From Rubinisphaera italica (GTDB lineage: Bacteria; Planctomycetota; Planctomycetia; Planctomycetales; Planctomycetaceae): a DNA stretch of 64,000 nt. This document shows, one piece after another, positions 19,923-29,335 of the stretch (positions within the stretch are counted from its first letter, which is position 1; every line of letters begins with the position of its first letter). The DNA lies in contig NZ_SJPG01000001.1 of assembly GCF_007859715.1 (NCBI RefSeq), positions 1,638,728 through 1,702,727 on the forward strand, written 5' to 3'. A program made the translations under genes and the position numbers. Under the pieces are notes generated by a model. That model had not been told where the DNA came from and searched no databases. It was given only the letters and a program-made list of their open reading frames with translations.

Positions 19923-22430
19923 TCAGCGAGAGCGAAAGGTATCGGATGTCAGGACTTCGACGACAATGGATTGAAGCCCGTAGTGATCGGCTTTGACACG
20001 TTCCAGGATGTCTTCAATCTCGAACTGGTCCGAACGTTCCATGTGCCGACCAGTTGAGTAGGTAAGCAGTTTTTCAATGAGGCTACGAGTGAATAAATCA
20101 AGGCGAGTTTCGATCAAAACCTTCTTGAAACTATCAAAGTCTTCAAACGTTTCTCCTGACGGAAACTTGCCCGTTGGATCGACTTTGGGTGATTTGGAGC
20201 CAGCGTACTTATCTCGCCAGCGCCCGATAGGATCGAAGGATTCCAGGGCATGACCATGTGGATCGATATTTCGATGGCAGACGAAACAGGTTTGATCGGT
20301 ACTGTGCTTGGCTAGTCTTTCACGGATGGTTTTCGCACCACTAACATCGGCATCGAAAGCTGGAACTTCATCTGGTGGTGGCGGAGGGATGGTTCCGAGA
20401 ATATTTTCCATCACCCAGACGCCACGAGTCACAGGGGAGGTATCGACTCCATTGGCGCTGACGGTTAACACGCCAGCCATTCCAAGGAGCCCACCACGCT
20501 TTTTGTTATCCGTCAGGCTGACACGTTGAAATCCGTCCGCCAGCCGAAGTGTGTCTTTCTCTGGTAACTGGTAAAGATTCGCTAATTTCTTATCAACGAA
20601 TGTGTAGTCAGAATCGAGAAAATCGGCCACCGATCCATTCTCATCAAGGAGGGTCCTGAAAAAGAGTCGAGCTTCCTGTTTCATCGATTCGGGTAAATTT
20701 TGTGCGTAGTATTCCCAAGCCTCTTTTCGTGGCGGTGGCAGATCGCCAATCGCTCGCAGATTGAGCCAGCTATCGAGAAAGCCGTTGACGAATTCCTCAG
20801 AACGGGGATCACTGAGCAGACGACGCACCTGCTTCTTCAATTCCTCTGTCTCTGATAAGCGGCCTGATTCGGCAGCGGCAAAAAGTTTGTCATCAGGCGG
20901 AGCCGTCCACAAGGTATAAGAAATGCGGGAAGCGAGGTCATACGGCTGGAGTTCACGTTCCTCTTCGGGAGTGATCTCGCTGAGGTAAAGAAAAGAGGGC
21001 GAGCACAGGATCATCTTCAAGGTATCGAGTGCTGCCTGGCGTGGTGTGGCTTGCTCGGATAATCGTTGTTGATAAAGAGCTTCAATCCGATTTTGATCGG
21101 CTTCATTAAGCGGACGCCGATAGGCATGTTTTGCAAAAGCAAACAATTGCTGCATCGCACGAGCTTCCTGAAAGCCTTCGCTTCCAAAGACCGCGATTTC
21201 TTCTTTGCTTCCCCCCGGTTCAACAATCGGCCCATGAACTTTGATTTCGCCGATCTTGATATGGGGCAGCTCCCCTTCACGAAGCAGGGTTGTGCGACTG
21301 ACCCCATCCTGCGGCTTCTTGAATTCGTCTTTATATCGTTTGTTGGTGGCGATCACTGATGCCCGTGATTCATAAGGACCATTCGGGAAGATGAAACGAG
21401 GCGTCTGCCCCGCTTCGAGCCAGACACGAAATGTCAACCACTCTGGCTGGTCATCCGGCACGATTGCACTTGCCAAAATCGGTTCGATCGCCTGGGGATA
21501 ATGGATGTGTCCTTTTGTGACATCTCCGGGAACGACAGCGAGTTGAAAGGGTTCCGAAAAGTCGATGCGAAAGATTTTGGGATCGTAATGCGTATCTCGA
21601 TGCATCGCTTGAGCATTTACTTCAATATCGTAAAGCCCGGAGACCGGCACACCTTCCAGAAAATCCTCGATGTGGCCATAGCCGCCTTGTCGTGTATCGG
21701 TATTGGGCTGTTCGTACAGACATAGAAACTCGTAATTAAAAACACTTCGGTGAGAATTTGAGAGTTCTTCATACTGCTTGAAATTGTCGGTGAAGTGCCA
21801 CGACTGTGGCTTCATCTCAGATCTTCCCAGTCGAGCCTCGACCAGTCGCGTGGCTGCTTCAAAATATTGATCCAGCAGGAAACCAGATGTGACCAGAGAC
21901 TCGCCGATGTTATCCATGTGCTGGCTGGTATTTTCCTTTGGGAAATCAGCCGTAAGCCCGAGTGTATCGACACGGCGGTTGAATAGAACCGCCAGTGTGT
22001 TTTCATATTCGCGATTGGAGAGTCGGCGCATAATGGTGCGTGACCCTGAGCTTTCGAACTGACTGCGCGCTTCCTGGATACGATCTCGCAGTGCAGTGAC
22101 AAGCATAACTCGCTGCTCATCACTCGGCTGTTCCGCATCTTCAGGCGGCATTTTTCGGAGAGTGACCTGATCAATGATCTCATCAGCGGTGATCAGATGC
22201 TGAAGCGATTGAATCGGAAGGGCAAATGATTCGAATTCACGCTCGCCCTCTGATGTGCTGGCGTTGTGACAATCAAGACAGTGCATATTTAGAAAACTGG
22301 CAACAAAATCTTTGTCTTTAGGATCCGTTTCAGCCGCGAATATCGATGAGGAGATTGCTATAGAAAAGGCAATGACACAATTGACTCTAAATATTGCTGC
22401 TCGAACAAATTCAAAAAAATGCATATTCAT
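19923..22430 (-). CDS. PSD3 cytochrome-like protein (DUF1587/1592/1588/1585 architecture)
   Basis: 835 residues from ATG 22430, placed 2 bases after the DUF1552 stop; this start gives a proper signal peptide (hydrophobic to about residue 33, IFA-AE). The frame stays open upstream into the DUF1552 gene, but that extension has no signal and is rejected. Haem-type motif CLDCH at 51-55 and a second, CFVCH, at 715-719 followed by RNIDPHGHALESFDP. DUF1592-type segment DLASRISYTLWTAPPD mid-protein; C-terminal DUF1585 (TYSTGRHMER near 783). Last gene of a four-gene minus-strand run. Confidence 0.91.
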   Translation of the reverse strand: MNMHFFEFVRAAIFRVNCVIAFSIAISSSIFAAETDPKDKDFVASFLNMHCLDCHNASTSEGEREFESFALPIQSLQHLITADEIIDQVTLRKMPPEDAEQPSDEQRVMLVTALRDRIQEARSQFESSGSRTIMRRLSNREYENTLAVLFNRRVDTLGLTADFPKENTSQHMDNIGESLVTSGFLLDQYFEAATRLVEARLGRSEMKPQSWHFTDNFKQYEELSNSHRSVFNYEFLCLYEQPNTDTRQGGYGHIEDFLEGVPVSGLYDIEVNAQAMHRDTHYDPKIFRIDFSEPFQLAVVPGDVTKGHIHYPQAIEPILASAIVPDDQPEWLTFRVWLEAGQTPRFIFPNGPYESRASVIATNKRYKDEFKKPQDGVSRTTLLREGELPHIKIGEIKVHGPIVEPGGSKEEIAVFGSEGFQEARAMQQLFAFAKHAYRRPLNEADQNRIEALYQQRLSEQATPRQAALDTLKMILCSPSFLYLSEITPEEERELQPYDLASRISYTLWTAPPDDKLFAAAESGRLSETEELKKQVRRLLSDPRSEEFVNGFLDSWLNLRAIGDLPPPRKEAWEYYAQNLPESMKQEARLFFRTLLDENGSVADFLDSDYTFVDKKLANLYQLPEKDTLRLADGFQRVSLTDNKKRGGLLGMAGVLTVSANGVDTSPVTRGVWVMENILGTIPPPPPDEVPAFDADVSGAKTIRERLAKHSTDQTCFVCHRNIDPHGHALESFDPIGRWRDKYAGSKSPKVDPTGKFPSGETFEDFDSFKKVLIETRLDLFTRSLIEKLLTYSTGRHMERSDQFEIEDILERVKADHYGLQSIVVEVLTSDTFRSR

Positions 22431-22432
22431 GG

Positions 22433-23716
22433 TTACGAAAAAGTTCCGGTACTCGTTCCGAAGGATTCTTTCTGGACGCCCATGCGCTGAGCGATGTCCA
22501 GGAAGAGATTGCACAACGGAATCTTGCCGGGGCCGCTGGTCGGTGCCTGCTTAAACTCTCCTTTTCCGTAGCCACCACCAGCCACAATAATCGGCAGGTC
22601 TGAGTTGGTGTGAGAGTTGGCGCTGCCCATGCCGCTGCCGAAGAGGACCGCTGTCGAGTCCAATAGCGATTGCTCGCCGTCCTGAATTCCAGCAAGGCGG
22701 GTCAGGAACTTTCCGTACTGCTCCAGTTGATACTTTTCGAGCGTGACAAGGTGGGCAATCGTTTCTTCATCGTTGCCGTGATGCGATAAGCCGTGATAGG
22801 ACTTATCGATCCCCAGATGCTGAGGCAAAAAGCTGCCACCAATTTCGAGAGTTGCGATGCGTGTCGAGTCTGTCTGCAATGCGAGTGCGATCAACTCATA
22901 AAGCATTGGGAGATCTTCGACCGTGTTTTTGTCAGCTGGCTTATCGAAAGGTGCTTTCGGCTTGGGTTGATCTGCCCAACGTTGGCGAAGCTCTAATCGT
23001 TTTTCGACATCGCGAATCGAACTGAAATATTCATCGAGCTTCGCTTTGTCTTCTGTGTTAACTCGCTTGGAAAGAGCCCCGGCTTCCTCGCGGATTGAAT
23101 CGAGAACAGAAGCCTGCAAAGAGTTTGCCTTCACTTGCTGTTTGTGACGTTCTTCAGAATCGGTGACAAACAGTCGATCAAACAACTCTGCAGGTCCCGT
23201 GATTGGCGGAACGCGAACACCGGACTTAGTCCACGAAAGTTGACAACCGCCATGGATACCACCTTCCGAGCCGACCGTTAACGATGGGAATCTCGTTTGA
23301 TTGCCTACTTCATCAGCAATGAACTGATCAATTGTGACGTTGCCATCTGCGCGGTTTTTTGACTCGTGATGCAGCAAGCCCGATAAAAACGTATGCACTG
23401 CGAAGTGACCTCCGCGAAGACCATGGTCCAGGCCACGATAGACCGTAATCTGGTCGCGATTCGCAGCCAGAGGTTTCAGTAGTGGCGTTTCTTCATACGC
23501 TTTCCCTGTCGTCTCTGGAAAGAAATGCTTCTGCTGAAAGCCGAGTAGGTTACCCACAGCAACAAACCGGCGAGCACCAGTACCTGCACCCTGAGACTCT
23601 GCGATCTCTGAGCTCTTAATATCCGCCCCTGTCACCAATGATGGCAACCCCGGCAAAGCGAGAGAGACGGCAGCTGATCGAAGAATGAAACGTCGACGAT
23701 TGATGGAATTTTTCAT
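22433..23716 (-). CDS. DUF1552 protein, Tat-exported
   Basis: 427 residues, second DUF1552 protein of the window. Twin-arginine-like signal NRRRFILRSAAVSLALPG at 6-23. Landmarks: GLDHGLRGGHFAVHTFLSG near 95-113, IALALQTDSTRIATLEIGG near 277-295, LFGSGMGSANSHTNSDLP near 361-378 and an HHGNDE segment near 311. Two bases separate its stop from the PSD3 start. It follows the DUF1501 gene after a 165-base gap containing a strong hairpin. Confidence 0.9.
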   Translation of the reverse strand: MKNSINRRRFILRSAAVSLALPGLPSLVTGADIKSSEIAESQGAGTGARRFVAVGNLLGFQQKHFFPETTGKAYEETPLLKPLAANRDQITVYRGLDHGLRGGHFAVHTFLSGLLHHESKNRADGNVTIDQFIADEVGNQTRFPSLTVGSEGGIHGGCQLSWTKSGVRVPPITGPAELFDRLFVTDSEERHKQQVKANSLQASVLDSIREEAGALSKRVNTEDKAKLDEYFSSIRDVEKRLELRQRWADQPKPKAPFDKPADKNTVEDLPMLYELIALALQTDSTRIATLEIGGSFLPQHLGIDKSYHGLSHHGNDEETIAHLVTLEKYQLEQYGKFLTRLAGIQDGEQSLLDSTAVLFGSGMGSANSHTNSDLPIIVAGGGYGKGEFKQAPTSGPGKIPLCNLFLDIAQRMGVQKESFGTSTGTFS

Positions 23717-23817
23717 AATTGAATAATAGCCGATGCAGACAATTTATAAAACATTTATTTATTGGAAAACTCGCAGGTTCCCAAAGAGGCAAATCCATTC
23801 ACTACAATCATCTTTTT

Positions 23818-23850
23818 CAAATCCAAGTTCCTTCAAAGAACTTGGATTTG
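23818..23850. terminator. Strong hairpin between DUF1501 and DUF1552 genes
   Basis: Perfect 13-bp arms CAAATCCAAGTTC (23818-23830) and GAACTTGGATTTG (23838-23850) with a 7-base loop, 32 bases beyond the DUF1501 stop. On the minus strand it is followed by an A-rich, not T-rich, tract, so it is not a textbook intrinsic terminator. It could end or process the PSD1-DUF1501 transcript or protect its 3' end, separating it from the DUF1552-PSD3 pair. Confidence 0.5.
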
Positions 23851-23881
23851 TGAAAAGTCTTGGAATTCATGTGATAATTTC

Positions 23882-25315
23882 TTAGACGACCCGTGCGGGA
23901 CGATTCGCAGTGATAACTTGTTGCTGGTTGCCATGTGTGTAAACAACCTGCTCGTGATTCAGGCCAAACTGGTGCATGATCGTCGCTTGGAAATCGTTTG
24001 GAGTAACGATGTTCTCGACCGCGCGGTGGCCAAACTCGTCGGTTTTACCAAATGTCATTCCGCCGCGAATTCCACCGCCCGCCAGCCAGATACTAAAGCC
24101 CTGCCCATTATGATCGCGGCCTGCCTTCTCAGGGGATCCATGATCTTGAGTGACTGGCAGTCGTCCAATTTCTCCACCCCAGTGGACCAGTGTGGAGTCG
24201 AGCATTCCGCGTTGCTTCAAGTCTTTGACCAAAGCTGCGACAGGTTGATCGGTCTTTTTGCAGATCGATGCCAGTCCTGTTTTAATGTTGCTGTGGTTAT
24301 CCCACGGCTGACCGCTGTGAAACAGTTGTATGAAGCGTACGCCTCGTTCAACAAATCGGCGGGCTAGCAGGCAGCGCGTGCCATAATCGCGTGTTTCAGG
24401 TTGATCCAATCCATACATCGAATGGGTCGATGCGGTTTCCTGAGAAATATCGAGTGCATCACTGGCTGCCGTCTGCATGCGGGCCGCTAGTTCGTAGCTG
24501 GCTATTCGAGCTTCCAGGTCAGATTCCCCCGGGTGATCCTCCAGATGCTGCTGATTGAGAGATTGCAAAAAGTCAAGATTCTGACGCTGAAACGGACCGG
24601 ATAAATGCTTAGGAGGCTGTAGATTGAAGATACGTGGTTCCTTCGGTCGTAGCACTGTCCCCTGGAACATGGACGGCATAAAACCGTTGCTCCAATTCGT
24701 GACTCCGTCGACAGGATGACCACCCGGGTCGGACAAGACCATGAATGCAGGCAAGTCCTGCGTCTCACTGCCTAATGCATATGTCAGCCAGGAACCAAAC
24801 GTAGGCCTGCCCAAGACGGCAGGGATGCCGCCGTGAAAATATCGGATGGAGACTTCGTGACCATTTGCCCCTGTGTGCATGCTGCGTATCAGGCAGAGAT
24901 CATCGACGATGCCTGCGGTGTGAGGAAGCAGTTCGGAAAGTTCGGTTCCGCTTTCTCCGTATGGCTGAAAATGAAACGGGCTTCCGAATAATTTTTTACT
25001 CGCTTCGTTGACGAATGAAAACTGGATGTCGCCCGAGTAATCCATACCATGATGTTTGCTCAATTCGGGTTTCGGGTCCGTGAGATCCATGTGTGCTGGC
25101 CCACCATGCTGGAATAGAGAAATCATCGCTGTCGCCTGAGGCTCAAAGTGGGGGGCTCGTGGTAGGAGATCGTTGTGTGGTTTGTCCTTCAGGACAGGCG
25201 GTTTCGCGGTCGCCGATTCACGATTCAACATCCATTGCAACGCGACAGCACCGACACCCATGCCGGTCTGCTGTAGAAACTGGCGTCGAGAGTTTATTGG
25301 TAGGTGAGAATTCAT
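23882..25315 (-). CDS. DUF1501 protein, Tat-exported
   Basis: 477 residues. Twin-arginine signal SRRQFLQQTGMG at 9-20. DUF1501 landmarks: QHGGPAHMDLTDPKPEL near 68-84, VHWGGEIGRLPVTQD near 366-380 and GRDHNGQGFSIWLAGG near 388-403. It starts 18 bases after the PSD1 stop, so they form one unit. Followed by the hairpin at 23818-23850. Confidence 0.92.
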   Translation of the reverse strand: MNSHLPINSRRQFLQQTGMGVGAVALQWMLNRESATAKPPVLKDKPHNDLLPRAPHFEPQATAMISLFQHGGPAHMDLTDPKPELSKHHGMDYSGDIQFSFVNEASKKLFGSPFHFQPYGESGTELSELLPHTAGIVDDLCLIRSMHTGANGHEVSIRYFHGGIPAVLGRPTFGSWLTYALGSETQDLPAFMVLSDPGGHPVDGVTNWSNGFMPSMFQGTVLRPKEPRIFNLQPPKHLSGPFQRQNLDFLQSLNQQHLEDHPGESDLEARIASYELAARMQTAASDALDISQETASTHSMYGLDQPETRDYGTRCLLARRFVERGVRFIQLFHSGQPWDNHSNIKTGLASICKKTDQPVAALVKDLKQRGMLDSTLVHWGGEIGRLPVTQDHGSPEKAGRDHNGQGFSIWLAGGGIRGGMTFGKTDEFGHRAVENIVTPNDFQATIMHQFGLNHEQVVYTHGNQQQVITANRPARVV

Positions 25316-25333
25316 GACCGGACTGCTCCGTGT

Positions 25334-28300
25334 TTATTCGATATAAAGAAACTCATTGGAATTCATCAGCATTTGACAGATGTTGACCAATACCTGTTTG
25401 CCCGGTGTGCGATTTGGGGCTGTGCCTGCAGAATGATGAGTCATCAACTTGAGTTGCTGGCTGGCAAACTCCATTGACATCTTCAATTCATCTGGGCTGG
25501 GAGAGCGTGCCAAGATGAGTTGCCACGCCGCAATTATCTGGGCTGGCAACTCGGAAAAATCATCTGCTGGCCCACGAAAAGCGGTGATAGAATCATGAAC
25601 GACCGCATCCCCGCCAACGGGCGTGAATGTCAGTTTAACTGGCCAATTGAACGAGTCTGAGTTTTCATTTTCCAGACAATCGACGACCATATCAATTGCT
25701 TCGCCAGCCTGGACCGTAAAAGTGGTTACATTTGTAGGGGTCGAGTTGTTCTGCACTTGCCAGAGACCCCTCTGGCCGCCAGATGAAAAGACTCGACCGC
25801 GGACACCGTCGCCATTTTCGCTGCCATGTTGGAGAGTCCCGGCAATGCTGACTTGTCCATCCGTTGGAGCAGTCCAACGGCGCAGTGCCGGAAGTTTCCG
25901 GTTGCCAGGATGACCGCCGTTGGCGTTGAGGATCACCCAACCAAACACTGAGTCGGGAGCCTTCGGTCCACCTTGCCAGGAACTCCCTGTGAAGTGCGGT
26001 AGATCAACAAATTTGCTAACAGTTCCTGTTTCCTCGTTCACTTCACCGGTTCCATAACTCCAGATTGGTGAAGGTAATTGGGAAAGGTCGAACTGGATTG
26101 TTTGCTGAGAGTCCATCGCAGCAAGTTCAATCGTTCGATCGGCAACCAATCCAGCCTGCTCTAGCACAAACTCGCCATTGAGCATCATTAATGATTGTGG
26201 TGCGACCGTTGTGTTAGATCGCACGTCGCAATTCACCTTCATCACAGGGGCATCAAAAGCCTGCAGCATACCGACTGGCTGACTGCGACGAATTTGCGCA
26301 TACAGACTCCGCCTCGGTTGCTTACTGTCAATCCTGACCTGCCCGGTTTCATCTTCAGCTACTTCAACCGGAGGGCCATAAAGCTTGGGATTCAGACTTC
26401 CTGAAGCCAACAGTATCGAATCGCGAAGAATCTCCGCTTCTACACGCTGCAGTGACTTCCTCCAGTAATACTGATTATCAGCATCGATTGCCTCACCTGA
26501 AGGATGCCGAAACGAACTTTGTCGCCATGCAGTTGATGTCAGAATCTGTGTATGTAAATGTTTCAGGCTCCAGCCGTGATCTATGAAGTCGCGTGCGAGC
26601 CAGTCGAGGAGTTCAGGATGTGTCGGTTCACTGCCCAGCTTTCCAAAATCTCCCGGTGTTGCCACGATTCCGCGTCCGAAATGATGCATCCAGATCCGGT
26701 TAACAATTGCACGAGCAGCAAGAGGATTTTCAGGGTTGGTCAGCCAATTTGCAAAAGCAAGTCTTCGGCCTGTGGTCGGCAACTCCGGGGCGTTGTTCGG
26801 AAACGTGACACGCTCTCCTTCTGCCGCAGCAACGGTCAAACCGGCTGGTACAACAACTTGTTTGGGCTGGTTAAAATCACCTCGGTGGAACAGATGCGTG
26901 ACAGGCTGATGGTTGGGAGGTTCGATTAACGCCATGATGAATTGCTCGACCGGTTTTTTCGCCCGCAGCTCAGCAATTTGGGCATCAAATTTCTTCAACT
27001 CTTCGGCTGCATCTGGGCGGTACTGGTAAAGCACTCCAGCAGAAATGTTGATGCTCGGATTACTGGCGAGCAACTTGGTTTGCTCCGTATCGCGATCCTT
27101 CGCTGGGGTTTCGTATGCGGTTCGTAATTGCGACTGCAGCGGTTCTTCGTACTTCAACAATTCCTCTTCGAAGACTTCCTTGATAAACGCTGCCTGTTTA
27201 GTCGCTTTTTCTGCAGCGATCTGTTTGACCTCCTCTTCAATTTTTGCGGCTTCGGCTCGATCTTGTTCGGTTGAGAGTGAAATTAAGCGTGCTGCTGGCG
27301 GCTTCCATGCTTTCCAATCCAATGCCGGCTCAAAAACAGCTCGTAAAGCGAAATAGTCTACTTGGGAAATCGGGTCATAGCGGTGGTCGTGGCATTGAGC
27401 ACAATGCACACTCGACCCTAGCAGCGTCGTGCCGACAATCTGTAGCGTATCCGCGATGGTTTTGTTGCGGGCTTCGGGGCTGTTGTCGCCGCTACCAGTT
27501 CCGTCCGCTGCCATTCGTAGAAAACCAGTTGCTGTTAGAAGTTCAATCTGACGCTCTGTCAAATCGCCGACAATCGGTCCAGCGAGTTCGTCTCCGGCGA
27601 GTTGTTCAATGATCAACTGGTCGAAGGGTTTGTCCGTATTGAACGACTTGATGACATAATCGCGATAACGCCAGGCCCATTCTCGACTGCGATCCGCGAC
27701 GGTGTAGCCATCACTGTCGGCGTAACCAGCAGTGTCCAGCCAATGTCGTGCCCAACGTTCACCGTAATGTGGTGAAGCCAGTAACTCTTCAATTAACTGA
27801 TCGTACCAATTGGAATCTGCATGTTGCTGCCATTTGTTGATCTGCTCAAGCGTGGGAGGCAGGCCAATTAAAGCATAGTAGGCCCGCTGGATGAGCGTGA
27901 ACCGATCAGCATCTGATGAAAAGGTCAAACCCTCCGGCATTGCGTTGGCGATCAAGGCATCGATTGGCGTTCGGATGCGTTCGTCTGTGGAGAATTCCGG
28001 AATTCTTGGCCGAGTAATTGGTCGATATGCCCAGTAATTACGTTCCTCCTCGGTAATCGGAATTCCCGGCCCGATTTCCTCGGATTCGGCACGGAGTGTT
28101 GGTGCTCCTTGCCGAATCCACTCTTCCAGGATTGCGATCTTCTCTGGCGAAACCCGAGACTCACCGGGTGGCATGTCGCCCTCATGAACACGTTCCAACA
28201 GCAGGCTTGAAGCAGGGTTGCCAGGAACAATTGCCATTCCCGAATCACCGCCGGATTTCATAAATCGCACAAGTCTAAGATCGAGACCTCCTTCCAATTC

Positions 28301-28468
28301 GGCGGTCGCACCGTGACAGTCAAAACAGTGCTCTCGGAGGATCGGTCGAATTTCCGTTTCAAAGTAAGGTGGCTCTGACGCCGAGATCTCAGCAAACGGA
28401 AGTGAGATGAAAAACAACCAGATGATCCATTCCTGGTGATGTATTGAAAATGTTGACGATGCCAGCAT
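25334..28468 (-). CDS. PSD1 planctomycete cytochrome-like protein with domain inserted in DUF1553
   Basis: 1044 residues from ATG 28468. The frame is open 57 codons further upstream, but this ATG is followed by a hydrophobic export segment (WIIWLFFISLPF, 14-25). Haem-type motif CFDCH at 48-52; DUF1549 with RYGERWARHW-like YGERWARHWLD near 232; second motif CAQCH at 356-360 followed by DHRYDPIS; DUF1553 from about 585. Unlike the window's other PSD1 proteins, there is no carbohydrate-binding-like insert between DUF1549 and DUF1553; instead about 190 residues (about 800-990), beta-rich and Gly-rich, interrupt DUF1553 between NGEFVLEQAGLVADR and AWQLILARSPS. First gene of the four-gene minus-strand run. 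Confidence 0.92.
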   Translation of the reverse strand: MLASSTFSIHHQEWIIWLFFISLPFAEISASEPPYFETEIRPILREHCFDCHGATAELEGGLDLRLVRFMKSGGDSGMAIVPGNPASSLLLERVHEGDMPPGESRVSPEKIAILEEWIRQGAPTLRAESEEIGPGIPITEEERNYWAYRPITRPRIPEFSTDERIRTPIDALIANAMPEGLTFSSDADRFTLIQRAYYALIGLPPTLEQINKWQQHADSNWYDQLIEELLASPHYGERWARHWLDTAGYADSDGYTVADRSREWAWRYRDYVIKSFNTDKPFDQLIIEQLAGDELAGPIVGDLTERQIELLTATGFLRMAADGTGSGDNSPEARNKTIADTLQIVGTTLLGSSVHCAQCHDHRYDPISQVDYFALRAVFEPALDWKAWKPPAARLISLSTEQDRAEAAKIEEEVKQIAAEKATKQAAFIKEVFEEELLKYEEPLQSQLRTAYETPAKDRDTEQTKLLASNPSINISAGVLYQYRPDAAEELKKFDAQIAELRAKKPVEQFIMALIEPPNHQPVTHLFHRGDFNQPKQVVVPAGLTVAAAEGERVTFPNNAPELPTTGRRLAFANWLTNPENPLAARAIVNRIWMHHFGRGIVATPGDFGKLGSEPTHPELLDWLARDFIDHGWSLKHLHTQILTSTAWRQSSFRHPSGEAIDADNQYYWRKSLQRVEAEILRDSILLASGSLNPKLYGPPVEVAEDETGQVRIDSKQPRRSLYAQIRRSQPVGMLQAFDAPVMKVNCDVRSNTTVAPQSLMMLNGEFVLEQAGLVADRTIELAAMDSQQTIQFDLSQLPSPIWSYGTGEVNEETGTVSKFVDLPHFTGSSWQGGPKAPDSVFGWVILNANGGHPGNRKLPALRRWTAPTDGQVSIAGTLQHGSENGDGVRGRVFSSGGQRGLWQVQNNSTPTNVTTFTVQAGEAIDMVVDCLENENSDSFNWPVKLTFTPVGGDAVVHDSITAFRGPADDFSELPAQIIAAWQLILARSPSPDELKMSMEFASQQLKLMTHHSAGTAPNRTPGKQVLVNICQMLMNSNEFLYIE

Positions 28469-28795
28469 GGCGTCAAAACCTAAGGTCAGTGGTGAGGAAG
28501 GCAATTCAGGTGGGATTGGACATCCAATCGGAAGAATTGAATTATGACAAAGATCGCGGATAATATCAACAAGAACTTGTGCGAACTCGTTATCGTATGT
28601 ATCGAAATAATTCGATGCATACTGGCTTATAGAGAACATTCGTTAAGGTCAAAGCTTTGCTCGATTTGTACCCCTGATTCTGCTCGTTTGATCATCTCGA
28701 TTTCTGCCCTGATCTGTGTGAAATCTCGTACAAATCGCTTTGCAATGAATGTGCTCGACACTGGAAAATCGGTTTAAAGGAAAACACCTAAACCC

Positions 28796-29015
28796 TGTTC
28801 CAATTGAAAACCGGATTTCCTGTAACATCTTGAACAGAACCTCCGGGGTGGCGGGGGCGCTCCGCTTCAGCGGAAGCCCCCGGAAGTTCAAAGATTCGGG
28901 GGCTTCTCTTCGAGAGCGCCCCCGCCACCCGCGTTTGATTATTTTCCGGTATTCATCTGAATGATAACCAGTGTTCTTAAAAATCGTTGAACTTCTCCGG
29001 TTTTCATTTGGAACA
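28796..29015. repeat. R2 palindromic repeat copy 2 with terminal inverted repeats
   Basis: 220 bases bounded by TGTTCCAATTGAAAACCGG (28796-28814) and CCGGTTTTCATTTGGAACA (28997-29015), inverted repeats with one mismatch in 19. Inside is a perfect 17-bp inverted repeat, GGGTGGCGGGGGCGCTC (28846-28862) and its complement (28914-28930), enclosing two smaller hairpins. Compared with copy 1 there is an extra repeat of the right end. No transposase lies in it. It lies in the gap 28469-29318, which otherwise holds only R1 and leader sequence. Confidence 0.8.
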
Positions 29016-29106
29016 CGGTATAAGTGGCTGGGATTTGATTCCAGTGCTCCCACGGAGCCTTCTTCGGCTGCGACTCCAGTCAATAACTATGCCGTTTGAG
29101 AAATTC

Positions 29107-29335
29107 GTTTTCCAGACGATGAGGCCCGAGTTTGATTCGACGGTCCTGCCTTGTCGCGAAACCATACAGGTTCATGCTTCTCTTCTGGTAAAATTCATCC
29201 GAGCATGTTGACTGGACTGCAACAGCAGTTCATAAGAACTCTGTAACTTCAGTCCGTAGCCCCACGGCTTCGGTCAACTTCTGTTGATCTCCGACTTTCG
29301 GCTTCTGCTGATCGTAATTCAGTTCCTGAACTTTT
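29107..29335. repeat. R1 repeat copy 2, overlapping the AraC-type gene's stop
   Basis: Best-preserved R1 copy. Hairpins as in copy 1: ACTGC/GCAGT (29216-29229), AGTTC-ATAA-GAACT (29227-29240), closing stem GGACTG (29214-29219) with CAGTCC (29250-29255), and TCAAC-TTCT-GTTGA (29274-29287). The stem-to-stem distance is 36 bases in both copies, and the loops differ while stems are kept. Its right end, GTAATTCAGTTC, contains the stop codon (29319-29321) of the minus-strand regulator gene. Confidence 0.75.

Noticed and set aside
22431..22514. Upstream extension of the PSD3 gene
   Set aside because: It overlaps the DUF1552 gene and lacks a signal peptide; the ATG at 22430 gives one.
23762..24367. 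Plus-strand frame of 201 codons
   Set aside because: It is antisense to the DUF1501 gene and starts in the hairpin region.
28469..28639. Upstream extension of the PSD1 gene
   Set aside because: 57 extra codons without a signal peptide before the hydrophobic segment; the downstream ATG fits better.
28649..29083. Open frame of 144 codons on the minus strand
   Set aside because: It runs through R2, and related frames appear in every R2 copy; the sequence is set by the repeat, not by a protein.
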